Source: Macrostomum hystrix (Eukaryota; Platyhelminthes; Macrostomidae). From it: 64,000 nt of DNA. Both the position numbers and the translations under genes were made by a program. Shown one piece after another: positions 44,776-59,495 of this stretch; the stretch's first letter is position 1; each line of letters opens with the position of its first letter. The stretch is from positions 434,001 through 498,000 of the forward strand of contig CATNEN010000031.1 of assembly GCA_950097015.1 (NCBI GenBank), in the 5' to 3' direction. The notes beneath the pieces were generated by a model. It saw only the letters and a list, made by a program, of their open reading frames with translations. It was not told where the DNA came from and searched no databases.

Positions 44776-46087
44776 TCGAGCTTCGAACTTCCAACGGCAT
44801 GTAATAAAATGAAACTTTGCTACAATAAAGAAGACTGGAAAATGTGTAAGAGCAGGCATTTTGTATGCTTTTGAAGTGCAGACTCGGAAATATATTTAGT
44901 GTACACGGAAGGGCTCTAGAGGTAAAATTACACATTGATTGATTGATTATAATATCGATTGACAAACCCACAACCAAAAGCAGCTAAAATGGACACAAAA
45001 CAGATACTGATATAAAATAGACAACTATATAGCGAAAACGTGAGCGAGTGATGTGGTGACGACGATGACAGCGGAATCGCTTGTGGACTCTTACAGAGTA
45101 AGAGCAAACAAACAAGCGGTAAATGAGCGAGCAGCATCAGCCGGTGACCTACTGGCTGCAATCCAAGCAAACACGAAATGCAGAGCGCGCAACATTTGCT
45201 ACTTTAGTGTTTGCCTTTCCCAATGTATGTAAGAATGCATCAGAGCCTTGCCTGCGTTGAAAAGCAAAAAAAATCATATTCATTAGACAAAATCTAATGT
45301 GTGTGGGCATAAAACATCTTGCACGCTGATATGTGCTAGCCTAGCGAATGCTCTTTGCCCTATACAGGTGACAAGGGTAAATCTGGATTTGACTGGGCGA
45401 TTCCAAATTGATTCTATCGATATTTAATTTACAGACAGGTCGTTGATCCCTTTCTCTAAGGTCGCTCGACCATTTCCAGGCGAAATTAAGACAAGGGCGT
45501 CCATTTTCATCCCAAATGAAACGATGGACAGTCTATGTTAACAGGATTTGGGTTGATTTAACCTTAATTTTGGCAAGCAATTTTCGGATAACCATGTAGC
45601 CTGTGTGCTGATGGTGCGGGTGCGAATTCAGAAGGGCAAATATCTTGCATCGTAATATTTTAAAAAGCAAGCAAAAAGACAAAAGACAGAAAGAAAGCAC
45701 GATAAAGACATTTAACAAAACTGCACATCAGGACTGAAAGAGATAACTTCACTGGCGCACAACACTGTTACAGTGTACGGAGGGAACACGCGAGCTATTT
45801 TCTAGACTTTGCGTTTCTATTAATTTAAAATCGCACCAAAATGCCTTTGCAAAAGTTTTTTACGTCGTTATTAAAGAAAATACTCTGATAGCATTTTGTT
45901 CACTTTGGCGCGATTATAAATTAAAAAGGAACGCTTCTTCAGCGCGTGGGAGAGGAAAAACGGTTAATTAGCATGACTGGAGAGACAACGAATGGGATAT
46001 CAGGCGCAAAATTAGCTACAGTTTTGTCTCATAACATAAATTTACTCTTGCAGTTCGCAGGGATTAACGTTGGGATGGGAAAGTATT
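44776..46087. other. Spacer downstream of the NDR kinase gene
   Basis: AT-rich, with no supported exon. It should include the NDR kinase 3' UTR next to 46088. Confidence 0.4.
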
Positions 46088-48034
<1,947 letters not shown>

Positions 48035-48064
48035 GCCGTCCCTAACGCGATGCGCTGAATGCAC

Positions 48065-50742
48065 CTGCGTTGAATTCAGTTTGCATTGCGGCTTTACTAT
48101 GGTTATACTGCAAGTAGTGCATATACAAAATCACCTAGAGTTTCGAAAAATACGAGTAATATTTTGTCTTCAAGCTTCCCCATTTCATTGCCTTGCAGAG
48201 ATTTCAAAGAACAAAGACGGCGAAGTTACTGCCTCGTCTTGGAAGCCCTGCGAATAATTATCACAGAGAGCTTATTGGTTCGAATGCAGAGAAGGAAAGT
48301 CAGAAGAGAGCCTTGCTTGCACTACGCGAGGGGATTGAGTGTGGGTCGAGAAGGGAGCTTTCCTGTGAACTGACTGCCGCTGCCTCTTCACTGCACCTCT
48401 TAGCTTGTCCTTTTCTTTTTTCTCTCCCCTTTTCTTCTTTCTTTATCCTCCCAGCCACCCCGCTCCCTTCCTCTATCATCTGTGGACAAGGGTGGTCGCT
48501 GGCAAGCGCTGCTGAGGACAGGCTGGTGGGGTATCCGTGAGTCCCCTTTACTGCTCTACTCTCCTTTTCTCTTTTTTGCCTCCCTTTCTAAATCCGCCTG
48601 GCAGCTCCCCCCAAATCCCAGCGACTGCTGCACTCTGGCCTGTCATCCACACGCGGCGGCGCACTCAGTCACAGAGCGCGCAAGGAGGAGTGGCGAGAGA
48701 GAAAGAGAGCGAGGCTGTTAGAAATTTTTAAAGGATGGCGGCGAGTGGATGAACTGAAGGAGTTAAGAAAATGGATGCGAATCCGGAGCAATTTCTTCTT
48801 TGCAGTTTTTTCTCACTCTCGCTCTCTAGTCTCCTTCCGCAGCGGTTCGGCCAGTGGAGACGCGATGAGGAGGGTTGGGGTTGGCGGATAAGTCTTCGGC
48901 TCGAGTGGCCATTGATTTTCATCAGGCAGGGCAGGCGGATATTATCAAGGCTTGGCTTGAAAACGCTACAAGCTCGGCAGCGCAAAAGAGACTGGCAGTA
49001 GCTCAAAGCGGATAAAGGTGGAAAGCTGGGCCAAGGTCGCTCCCAAAGACTTAATCTCCAAGCCACCTGAGGATGGCCCGCCGAGGGCAGGGGCACGATA
49101 AGAGGCAAAGAAGCTTCAGGCAGAGAAAAATAGAGAAGATACATGGAAGCCAAGGGACTGACTCATCGAAGATTAGCTCGAGGCGAGCTGCCTCTTTGAA
49201 AAGTTTCGGGGTGAGACGAGTGCCTTCCAGCGCAGCGAGCACCACAGTGGGAACCGCCATTGCTAAACACTCAATTTTAATTCTCACTCTAATCTAACTC
49301 CAAACCATACCTATAGCCTTTAATACATGCATGCGCAGGCTAACACACACCGCTATCTGAGCCTTCTGTAACCTTGGATATATTGAATGAACCGTCAGTG
49401 ATTGTCCCTACCTGGCCTCGGTGTTTACACCGAATACAGAACGGCGGTGGCTTTTCAGAGTAAAAATTCAATGCAAATTTCATTTGATTATACGGATACC
49501 TCAAGCGAGTGAATCGCGTGAATAGGCTTTCATTGACACATTTATTATCATGCCAATCCTTTTTTGTGTTAGCAATCGCATAGTTTTTTATAGTATTTAA
49601 TATTTGCGGAGCATCTAATTGATGACTGAGAAGCTTTTAGGCAAACAGCGATAGCCGAGCTGGTTGTCCAATCCGCCATCCGCCAATCGGATTCCTAAGT
49701 TGCAAAACTAGAACTTACTTATGAGTACGGGGAAAGCATAAGCCAAGCCCAGTGTCCCATTGTTGAGTACAAAGCAAATTTAAACCTGTGGAGAACAAAC
49801 AATGTGAAAAACTGCAAGTGCTTAACATGCAAATCGCATGATTTTCCACTTTCAGTGCGTTACTGAGGGTGGCACGATGAATGGGATGGCGCTGCCATTG
49901 GGAGTGGGGAGCTGCAGAACGCTGTCCTTTTACAGAATGGATGAAGTTCTTTTATATCCCAGTCCGGACACGCGGCTGATAGGTGCACAGAAGACCATGT
50001 TGCCGACCCATTGAAACACTCATCTGCCCAGCATACTGAACCTAATCGAAGTTGTGAGAAAAAGTGCACTGTCATGTCCCTCTTATTTGGCATTATTTTA
50101 GACGCTGTGAATAGGTCTGAATCCCGCCAATGTGGGACCGAAGGTCACTGCAGATTAAATGGAGTGGGTAGCGAAAGAAAGCTTAAGTAGAGGAAGTGCA
50201 TCATGGTGTGTGCTTGACCGCATCGAATGCAGATAAATACCATTAAATGGTATTGAATGGTATCAATAGCATTCAATCCATTCAATACTTTTTGAAAAAA
50301 CATTGCCATGTTAATCAGCCATTAATTTCCTTCCTCATACTTGTGGCTGTAGCAAAAATGCACAGTGAAAGCAGCCTCTGCCTGCACAATTTGTACCGAA
50401 ATTCCAAGTATTGGGCAAAGATTACTGTGCGATTCTGTTAGAAATTTAATAAGTCTTAGCTCTTCTAAAAATTCTAACCGCAGCAGCTGCGCTCCTGACC
50501 TGTCTCAGAACAGGGACGAAAGAAGTCACGATTTTTTAAAGGCTCGGCTCAGGTCTAGAAGTCTAGCGAGTGCTTTTCTGCTTCTGCATTTCACGCTTAG
50601 CTGGGCACTGGGAAAGTGAAGCTGAACTTTTTGCTGATCTCTGGAACACAAAGCCGTGACCAACTCAAACTAGACCAAGGAGCTCCGACAGTGACCCATG
50701 TGCCGAACCAAAGAAAGAGAGCCGTAAGTCCTAAATATTTAC
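48065..50742. other. Region upstream of NDR kinase coding start
   Basis: Pyrimidine-rich near 48400-48600 and otherwise unremarkable; likely promoter or a first intron. No other gene is supported. A 78-codon minus frame (49051-49287) with a hydrophobic stretch lacks further evidence. Confidence 0.4.
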
Positions 50743-50802
50743 CTGAGGGTCGTTCTTGTCCCAAAGTTTGCAGTCAACCGGTGGCTTCGTCAGTCTATGC
50801 AT
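50743..50802 (-). CDS. Candidate alternative first coding exon (20 codons)
   Basis: ATG at 50802, reading MHRLTKPPVDCKLWDKNDPQ and ending at a GT donor (CAG|GTAAAT), with an in-frame stop just upstream of the ATG. It ends in phase 0. A phase-0 acceptor (ACGCAG|GTGC) at 48064 would join it to the NDR kinase frame through ten extra residues (VHSAHRVRDG) before the Met at 48034. The join is an inference; the exon could equally belong to another gene or be chance. Confidence 0.35.
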
Positions 50803-53800
50803 TTCTTAGAATATGTGCGCGTGCGTATAATTTTCTTTTTCAGCCGAGCTGTTTTCGTTGGAGCTATTCAAGCGAATGGTAGGATTGGTAACACTGTGGC
50901 TGAATAAATTGGCTTGCCCCCACCCTCAGTGTGAGCGCATGGGACCTTCCGCTGTAGAGAGTTCCGTGAGAACGGAATGAAAAGCGACCTCGGGACAAAG
51001 CGTAAATCATCACAGGCAAGCTTTGGAAGCAACGAGAGAGATCGAAAGAAATCGGATTCATAGAAAGAGGCGAGAAGAGATGAGAAGAAAGTTGGATGCG
51101 ACGATAGAATGGATGGCAGTCAATCTCAATTAGCGAGTTGGCCTCTGATAGACTTTCATCATTGTCGCTATAGTTCAGCACGCAGAGAATAGTCATCCGT
51201 TTCACCCATCCCTATCTAATTTATACAGCATTATCATTGAATATGAAGGTTTCGCTGAGATATAGGCAAACCGCTGCTGAAGCCCATTCTGAAATAGCTT
51301 ATTAACAATTCAGCACCATGGATTTTTCCTAGAATTCTCGATTGCTTTGAAAAGATGCAGAGACGAGAGGTGCGAAAGTGTGCTAGTCCCTAACCAGTGC
51401 AGCGAAGTAAATGATTCGTGAGAAAAGACGATGGGTTCTCAATTTTTAAGACACACATCTGGGAGTTTAGATTTGACATGAGTGAACGGCTGTCTTCTAA
51501 ATAGCCGGCTTAACAAGCCAACGAAGATAGACTTTGTAATGACGAAATGGAGGAATTTAACATCAGCGGACTTTCAAGTTCCGACTGCTTGGGCGCAGTA
51601 AGCCGCTGAATTGTTGACTTAAAGTGGGGACTCAAAGTGACACAAAACGATACTTACTATAATTAAAGTGGACAGATGTGTCCCCCTTACTTTTTGTCTC
51701 CGATAAGCCGCGGGACAGGTAGGCCTGAAGTCAACATTCATTTGGGACTAGAGTGCAAGGATGGGACTGGCCGGCACAGTGCCTGTAGGTGGTTTATGGC
51801 TTATTCGCAATCGTAGCTGATTCTCTCTGGCAAACTCAGCTTAGCTTAGAAGTGCGCTTAAATTTATGGGACTTAGGGTCGGAGTTGGCCACTAAGAGCG
51901 ATAGGCACGCCTGAGCAGGCAGTTAATACAACGAAATCCCTAGAGGGCTTTCATCTTGTAAGAAGAATGACTTGAAAAGTTTGCCAAGTGAGGAAAAGCG
52001 TAGGATTTTCAAAGACATTCGTATTTTTGTACGTCTTGAATTTGGTCGCAATGTGTGCTGAAATAAGCAGGGTCTTGCTTCCTCTCTCTTATAACTGAAA
52101 CTTCGATCGATGTCCTCTTGCTCAAGTGAGATTTTTTCTTCTAACATGCCGCTTTATTCATATAAGAGAGAAGACAAATAGGCCCGCTGCCTCCTTCTTT
52201 CTCGATTTCCTTTTTGGCCAAGCCCGTTAGATGTCTGCTATGGGAATCAAATGAGCCAGGGGATCTGGTGCGAACGAGTCTCCCAGTCCCGATTCCATCT
52301 CGCCTAGCTATTTCATGTCGGTATCCTCGGTCCATATCCTCAGTTCAATCAAGAAGATTAAAGGGGAAGAAAGATGCTAGGGAGACGGCTTGACCTGCCT
52401 TTCTACATTCGGCAGACAAGGCTCTGGAGCCGCTCCGGATCTTCTTGAAGAAAATGCGATTACACGGGCCTCTGCGGAAAGTGGCAATTACAGAAACACT
52501 TGTCGCAGCCATTGACGCTGCGGCAGTCCTGCCTTGTCGCACCTCCCATGCACCCACTTCACGGAAGCAATGAAGTGGCCGGCATGGCGTCAGTCAGCTC
52601 AGATACTTCCCCATAAGGATCTGCGGTCCACAGTCCTCATCAGAATGCCGTTTGGTGAGACGCCGGGCTGAACAGGCAGCGAGGCAGGCAGGTACAAGCT
52701 ATTAGGCACTGCCAATCATTTCTCTAGAGAAGATGAGCTGTTGTCAGCCCCGGCTGATGGACTAGCAGAGATGTGACTAAGCACGAGCTAAGCGTAGTCT
52801 TCCCTAATATTGAGACCATCTGCTCGACAGACTGCGAATCTTACGCGACTTTGGAATACTTTAGAGGCTTTGAGGCGTAATTACACGTGTACCACTTACC
52901 GTCCTTCGGCAATAACGGGACAACTCGTGTTCGGAAATGACCTTAAAATCCTCTTTAACTTTAACTAAGAATTCAAACACTTCACCTCTGCTTGAGGATC
53001 AAGGCTCAAAGCGCGAACAAAGCTATACATTGCTTTAAGAACTTACAAACAATGAACCCGCAGGTCGTCACGGGGTCACGCGATCGATGCGAAAGCATTT
53101 GGGTGAGCGGACTCCGAGTATGACTTGAGCTATGACTCTTAAGGAAGTCGTTCGTTCGAGTCGGCCATCCTGTCCCACCCACCTCGCTGTCTGTCTTTCC
53201 CCTCGATGTGCGTGTTAAGAAGTGCCAAATCGATTCCCATTTAGGGCTAGTTGCCGCTCTGTCCTTCTCTGTTCAACTAACTATTCCTCGCTTATTTTGC
53301 TTCTTTCTGGAACAGCGTCCTTCATCGCTCTGCCACTGTCTTGGCATTGAGTCGATCCCATGTTCTCAAAGCTGTCCCAGTGTCTCTTTCAGGGGGGTCG
53401 AATTATGGGAGCGGAAATTAAGGCAGTGCAAGTTTTCGCTACGCCAAATAGGCTGTCGTAAGTGCAGTGAGAGCAGCATTCCAAACTGCTCTGCGAAGCG
53501 TAGATAGCGAGTAGATTGACTGGCAGCATTGGGAGCTAGTCTAATGACCAAGTCCATCGATGCATATGCTGATAGAAAAAATCTAAGGAAGAGAAAGGAG
53601 AGTGAAGGAGAGAGGGTAGGCAACTATCCGCACTGCACTAACCCAGAAGATAATCGATGCTTTGAAAGATAACATTAGTGTGATGAGGCACTGCATATAG
53701 CAGCACACTGGGGACAAATTACGCGAAGTAGAGAAGCCTTTGCTTAACAGAGAAACAAAACAACAATTACCTGATGTAGCCTGCAGCATTCACCCATGGA

Positions 53801-55073
53801 CTTGGTTCGATTGTTAAGTTCGATATGAACAGCGTCCTATATAACTAGTCGATGCAGCAGGGGCCTCTTCAGTTACACCCAGCGCAAAATAACTCAAATT
53901 AGCTCGCGAACGCAATTTAGGAATGAGCTACCGGAATCTAATACTCTCTATGAGTCGCTTTAATGACATATGAAGCGACCCAGTCACCCAAGGGACATCA
54001 GAAACTTACCTTTCATTCCAGTATTATTATTCCTAAGCTGAATATTTAACCGGCCTATCCTAAAAATTGAATTTCTACCCGATGTTGACAATGGCGATGG
54101 GAAGTCAGCAGTCGCGACAGTCCTTCCTTCTATTTGGTAAGGCACAAATTCAGGTCCTTTAAGACCTGAGCAGAAAGTGAAATTGAGTCACTGATTTGAG
54201 TTGTCTAACCCAGTTTTGTCCCCCCTGGCAAATTGCCAATCTAGCATGCCCTTCTTTTATCTGCAAACTGACAGCTTATGGAGTTCACTTGTCTATTAAG
54301 CAGCGACGCTCATGCAGGAGTGCGCTACCATTCACACTCGACCGCGAGTCCTTTAAAATACCCCAGACAACAGCAAGAGCAAGTAGGCAGACGGGCGCGG
54401 GGCTGCGTAACGGAGGGCACAGCTGCGATGGGGCGCCCTGTCTGTCAATTAGGAAGCGAGAGGCGGGAGTTCTTTTACGAGTAGAGTCTATCGGTGTGGA
54501 GCCCCTGCGAACAGGTTAGAATGGACGGGAAGTGCTAGGAGGCCAACAATGGTACGGACTGTGAGGTTTTGTTGGGTGCGTCATTAAAAAAGAGGCAAAA
54601 GTTTACTTGGCACGGAATTCTTAGTTAACAATCTGCATTTAAGTTAGATATGCGTCCAGAAGGACAACATGTACGACAGGTCGGTCAGTAAAGCAGCGCG
54701 CCCAATCTAGGAGGAATTTTCATACTCTGCAGGCTATGAAAGGTTTCGTAAATTCATGGACTTTTTGTAAAAAAATGCTTAAGTGCAAAACATGTATTAG
54801 CATGCGTCTCAAAATACTTTTCTGGTTGACTGCAGTCTTTTATCAAGACACTAGATACTAGACACCATTTTCTTATACAGTCTATCTCTTGTATCTATCG
54901 TCAGTCTACGGTATTCCTCGATTTCTTAGCTATTCGGCAATCGGCAAAACCCCTTCTCCAAACAGGAACAGAGTAGTCTGACGAAACTTTATGAGAATAC
55001 ATTAAGAAAAAGGTACGCCTAAAAGAAATACCCACGGGAGAATTTCAGCCTGAAAAAGATATATGTGCCCTAC
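50803..55073. other. Unassigned 4.3-kb spacer
   Basis: No repeat array, mobile element or splice-supported exon is recognised on either strand. Confidence 0.4.
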
Positions 55074-55227
55074 CTGGCTGGCGCAGTCCTCTTCGCTGAT
55101 GTGTGTGAGCCGGTGACAGATCACTTGGCCGGGGTAGCGCTCGGTAGTGAGCCCTTCGGCTTGCAGATCAGCTGCCCAGGCTTTTGGCCAGGACCAGAAG
55201 CATGTCATGGGACAGGGCCCGGTAAGC
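55074..55227 (-). CDS. Exon-like segment, unrecognised
   Basis: On the minus strand an acceptor (CTGCTTTAG) is followed by 154 nt with one fully open frame (…ADLQAEGLTTERYPGQVICH, then RLTHISEEDCASQ) and a GTAGGG donor. The segment is GC-rich and codon-like. The frame beginning AYRALSHDMLLVLAKSL is attractive but hits a stop after about 19 codons. The wording is faintly like the helical linker of NACHT/WD40 proteins, but too short to assign. Confidence 0.3.
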
Positions 55228-58200
55228 CTAAAGCAGAGAGCGCCAATGGGAGAGGACTCCGCAGCGCCCAGTCCTTATGGTCGAACGGGTCCGCCTCTTT
55301 TTAATTTGCAGGAGGGAGTGGAAAAGCAGCTCTGAGGGTCAGTCAGGGAGGGTGGCGCAGCGTTGGAAAGCAAGTGCCGCCTGCTGCTGCTTCGGCCGCT
55401 GCTCACTTAAAAGCAAAACTGAGCTAAGAAGGAGTCAGGAAGGCCGCCGCAGCACGGAAGGTGTTGTAGAAAAAGAGAAAAGGCCTCTTCCTCCGGCTCC
55501 GTCCTGCTCGTCCTCTTAAAGAGGTGCCCAAAATCCTTTCCTACGCTCCACCCCGGCCTACAGGGTAGACAAGGATTGGACAAGGAGGCCGAGAGTTGAA
55601 GGCCCGATAAAGAGCGGGAAGAGAAGGCCGGTGAAAATATACAGTACAATGCTCCCCTATCTGTCTCACCGTGTCTCCTTCTCCCCTTACTCTCCCTCTC
55701 GCCCCGGATAGTGCACAGGATTGCGGGCGCGCAGGAAAGAAGGATAAAGTGGAGTGAGGAGGATTGGAGAAAAGCATGGCTCTGGTTTGGCCCAGAGCAG
55801 TGTGAAGCAGTGCTAAGCTTTGAGGCGAACAATATAACGTGATTAGAAATTAAAGTAGAAACGAATCCCTGTCGGAATTGGGACCCTTTGGGCTGCGCTT
55901 TTTTCTATTAAAATTGTTTTCCTTGGCAGATGAGGTTGTTGTTTCGAAAGCGAAAATGATTGATTAAGAAAGGGCGATTAGTGCCATAACAAGTCAACGA
56001 TGCGCGTCCAATTTTTAAGGAAGAGCAGCTAAAGCTGGTCCTGTAGAATGTAGATGTTAACCCATTCCAGGCACAGGCACTAGATACGTCTTGTTCGTTT
56101 CTAAACTAAAGCAACTTTCCTCGAATAGACTTGATCGACTACAGTCTTTTGAAAACGTCGATCTCCCCCTCTCGCCAGGAGCTCACTCTCGGTGATTCAC
56201 CACTGAGACTGCGTGACTGTTGCTGCACGCTTCCAAAATGAAAATAAATTGGGAAAATGCGAAGTAGAGTTAGGCAGGGACATTCGGGAGTGAGCAACAT
56301 GTCGGTGGCAGTCGCACTGGGGGTGCAATGTAACAGAGTTCCGCTTAGCCTATTAGAGCCACGTGTAGAGATTAAGACACGAGTCTGTTGCGCAGATTGG
56401 AAGGCAATGTTATGCAGACCATGAGATGAAATCGCACTCAGAATGCCAAATGTACTGTCTTACTTAAGAGCGATAAATTCTTATCGCTGTGGTACAAGAG
56501 TAACAGGTGAGTGGTCCGTCATTTGCACAGCATAAAATCGATTGGTGCTTGCATTCTTACCGCCAAAGGCCGATGTCCGTTCTGCTGGACGCTGACAGAC
56601 TCTACTGGTGGGTTAAAACTTGAAAGCTGATGATTTGAGTGAAAATGAGACCAAAAAGGCCTGCGAAACTCTACATGAGCATAATATAGGTCAAAGAAGA
56701 CATACTTGAAGTATTTAAGTCAGATATTGTCCTGGCCAGGTTAGTTTTAAAACAGAGCTTTGCCCGTGTTGCAAGCCCGCTGTCACTATGATTTCCACTC
56801 TATTTGCCTTTGCTATAACATCGTCGCATGCCGTCTCTCCATTTTTGGTTGGTGCGTGTGTGCTGTGCGTCCTGTGCGTGCCCTGTGCGTGGCGAAAGGC
56901 GCACAAAACACTAACATGACGCACTGAGAGGAGAACCCTGAGAGACGTACGCTCCTTTCCCTCTCCCCTCACGCTCCAGTTGTCTCCCTCAAAGCCGCCT
57001 GCATCTCCGCACATCGGGGACAGAACGGACATTGGGGATCAGGATTTAGCCCGTTGTTGCCTTACTCTCAGCGTATCCAGCGTTGCTTCTGGAAGATGCG
57101 CGTTGGAGTCGAAAGTTTCTCTTGCGGCTTCCACCCATGCCCCAATTTCCGTACCCGCCTTCTGTCCCACCTCGCTTTCACTGCCCTCACTGTACAGGGG
57201 TGATGCCGTGCCTATTTTTAGTATCTGATGCGCCCCTACTCCCTGGGCTTGGTTGGCCGGTGGGACGAAAATATCAGCTGAGGGCGAAGTTGGATGGCGC
57301 GATTCTAAAAATAGAATTATCGAAAACATTCCACATTTCGAAGCGCGCGCAAACAGTGTTTTGTGTGTGATTTCCTACCCTAGTGCGGTACCGTTCCGTG
57401 CAAGTCATCTTTTAGGATTAGGTGACGCAAGCATCAATTTATGTTGATGCTCACGTCACCTAAATATATTATGGTTTTGATATATTAATGAATTTTTTTA
57501 TAGAGTATGGACCTTGCACTGGGCTGCTTAATAAACTACTCTCAGATTATGAAGGAAGGGGTTTTGGTTGCAATAGCAGCCTTGTAGGCATGGAAAAATC
57601 AATCTAGATTCCCCTGGGCCCTGAGAGTAGGCAGACCAACTGTGCTTCGTGAAAAAACATAGCGCGACTCTCTTTTTGATTGCACGAGTACTCCATTTCT
57701 TCTCGCATTCTCTCTCCCCACTCCCTCAATTGAAAGCATGACTTGGCAAAGCAGAGCATATGGCAGGAAGAGTGAAAAAAATATTGAAATATTGCTGCAG
57801 GAGAAATACTGATCAGAAGCAAGCCTAAAAATGGTAATAAAAAAACATCTAGTCTAGGCACGTCCGAAACTTCAGAAACAGAATGTGCTTTTAGCCCACC
57901 TACGATGTCAATCGTACCTACTAGCAGTTACCCAAACTTCAAGGCTGAGCTTTAAGCCGCATGCTCATCTATAATTCTAGAAAGATTTGATGAGCTTGCG
58001 AGGATTAAATATCTTTGCATCATAAAGTATTCCCTAGACCTCCTATCACTAAATGAATGCACCTTTGGCTAAATTCTGCACTTCATTCTTGAATTTTAGT
58101 GGACAGTACAAAAAAATTCGTTGTCTGTGTGCAAAGTACAGGATTCGATTCAATCTAAAGTCAAACGATTATTTCCTGACTATCAAGGGATGGGGACCTT

Positions 58201-58264
58201 GTCACATTGTACCCATTGACCCTCAAGTGTCAATCTAAGTTTAGGATCATGCAGAATCACTCAC
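55228..58264. other. Unassigned spacer
   Basis: Nothing named apart from a hairpin at 57418-57463. Several short frames on both strands lack splice or domain support. Confidence 0.4.
57418..57463. repeat. Hairpin, 20-bp interrupted stem
   Basis: TTAGGTGACGCAAGCATCAA (57418-57437), a 6-base loop and TTGATGCTCACGTCACCTAA (57444-57463) pair except for a 2-base central mismatch. Confidence 0.8.
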
Positions 58265-58435
58265 CATAGTGCAATTGTTATTCTGTTCCTCATCTGACGA
58301 CTCCCTGTCCCTGCCGCCGGGGATGCCGACGCCTCCACCGGGCGGGCTAGATCCCGGCGGGCCGGAGGACTGCCAGAACTTCAAGAAGTCCAGTTTGAAC
58401 ATGCTGGATTGGGTGGGCAGGGCGATGGCGTGCAT
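58265..58435 (-). CDS. Candidate first coding exon of an unidentified gene
   Basis: ATG at 58435 opens 57 codons (MHAIALPTQS..., FKLDFLKFW, then Gly/Pro-rich SSPPGGGVGIPGG and an acidic SSDEEQNNNC) ending in a strong donor ATG|GTGAGT at 58265. GC-rich codon use contrasts with the AT-rich flanks. No matching downstream exon was found; the 55-kb segment needs a different incoming phase. The product is not recognised. Confidence 0.5.
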
Positions 58436-58913
58436 CGATGTTAGTAAACTGGATGGCGGGGCACTGCTTCAGTAAAAAGAATCTGACGGAACACAGAACG
58501 CTTCTGTTAAATGTTTTTTTTGGAAAGCTAGAAATCTGTACGGTAACTATTTTTCATAATATTGTGAAATGTTGGCTTTTGGTATGAAACCGCGCACAGT
58601 TTCTCGACTTTAAGAAGATAAATATACCGTCACGCTATAGTTTTAGTTTGCCAGCAAAGGCACGCGCCTGTCAACCAACCCCCGACCTCTGGGGCGGGTT
58701 CTGCTGTTTTTGTTGACTGTTCCATGAAGCTAACAAAAAGGCACTAATGCGGAGGGTTCAGAAAGACAATGCGAGATGGCTAGTGGGCATGCATTGGGCG
58801 ACGAGCTATTGGCGGGCTTCTGAGTGCGCAGAATCACACCACCCGTTTTTGTGGCCTTGTGGGTGTGTCACGCGCTTCCAGGCCTGTTAAAATGAACCAT
58901 AAAGTAGTTATAA
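58436..58913. other. Spacer between exon candidate and LINE
   Basis: Nothing recognised. Confidence 0.4.
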
Positions 58914-59483
58914 CTAGACTCTCTGTGGAAGACCAAAATCTTCGCCTTCGAGGCGGATAAAACCCGAGGTCAGACCGGGCCCACCACCGTACCGGCCAAT
59001 GAAGGGTCCTCGGACCCCAAGGCTGGGACTGGGGGCAGGGCCCAGTCGTCCCGCCAAAAAAGGCCAGAGCGTGCCATCGCTGGCAGCTCTGAGCGTCGCC
59101 CCGCGCGTGTCACAAAGCGCCGGGGCCTTCTCCAGCGGGCCTCCGAGGTGGTGCGAACCGCCAAGATGGCCCAGCTGCGCGCTGAGATGCGCGGTGGCCC
59201 ACCGGGGCAGGCGCCGCAACCAAGGGCTACGGGGGAGGCCTCAGAGGTGCCCAGCTCCATCGAGCAGGGCCCTTCGAGCGCCCCTCCCACGGCCCAGGGA
59301 GCGGTGTCGGCTCCAGTTGAGGGCGACTCTGGGCCTGGGCTCGGGGCCGGGGGCGGGGACTGGGCGGCTGACGCCGTCGAGTTCCCGTCTCCGGCTCGGG
59401 GCCTGGGCACGGAGGAGCCCATGGCTACCGACATCGACCCGGAGGAGGAGGACCGCCTTCTGGCTGGGTCCCCCTCCAAGTAG
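58914..59483 (+). pseudogene. LINE ORF1, C-terminal fragment
   Basis: The frame is open from 58914 to the TAG at 59481 with no start codon at its head. It contains a basic stretch (SSRQKRPERA, RRPARVTKRRGLLQRASEVV), then a Gly/Pro/Ala-rich and acidic tail (DIDPEEEDRLLAGSPSK). The zinc knuckles expected of R1/jockey ORF1 are not visible, so they lie in the missing part or are absent. Confidence 0.65.
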
Positions 59484-59495
59484 ACCTCTGCCTGC

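Noticed and set aside
49051-49287. A 78-codon minus-strand protein with a hydrophobic segment
   Set aside because: No splice context, domain or composition signal beyond an open frame.
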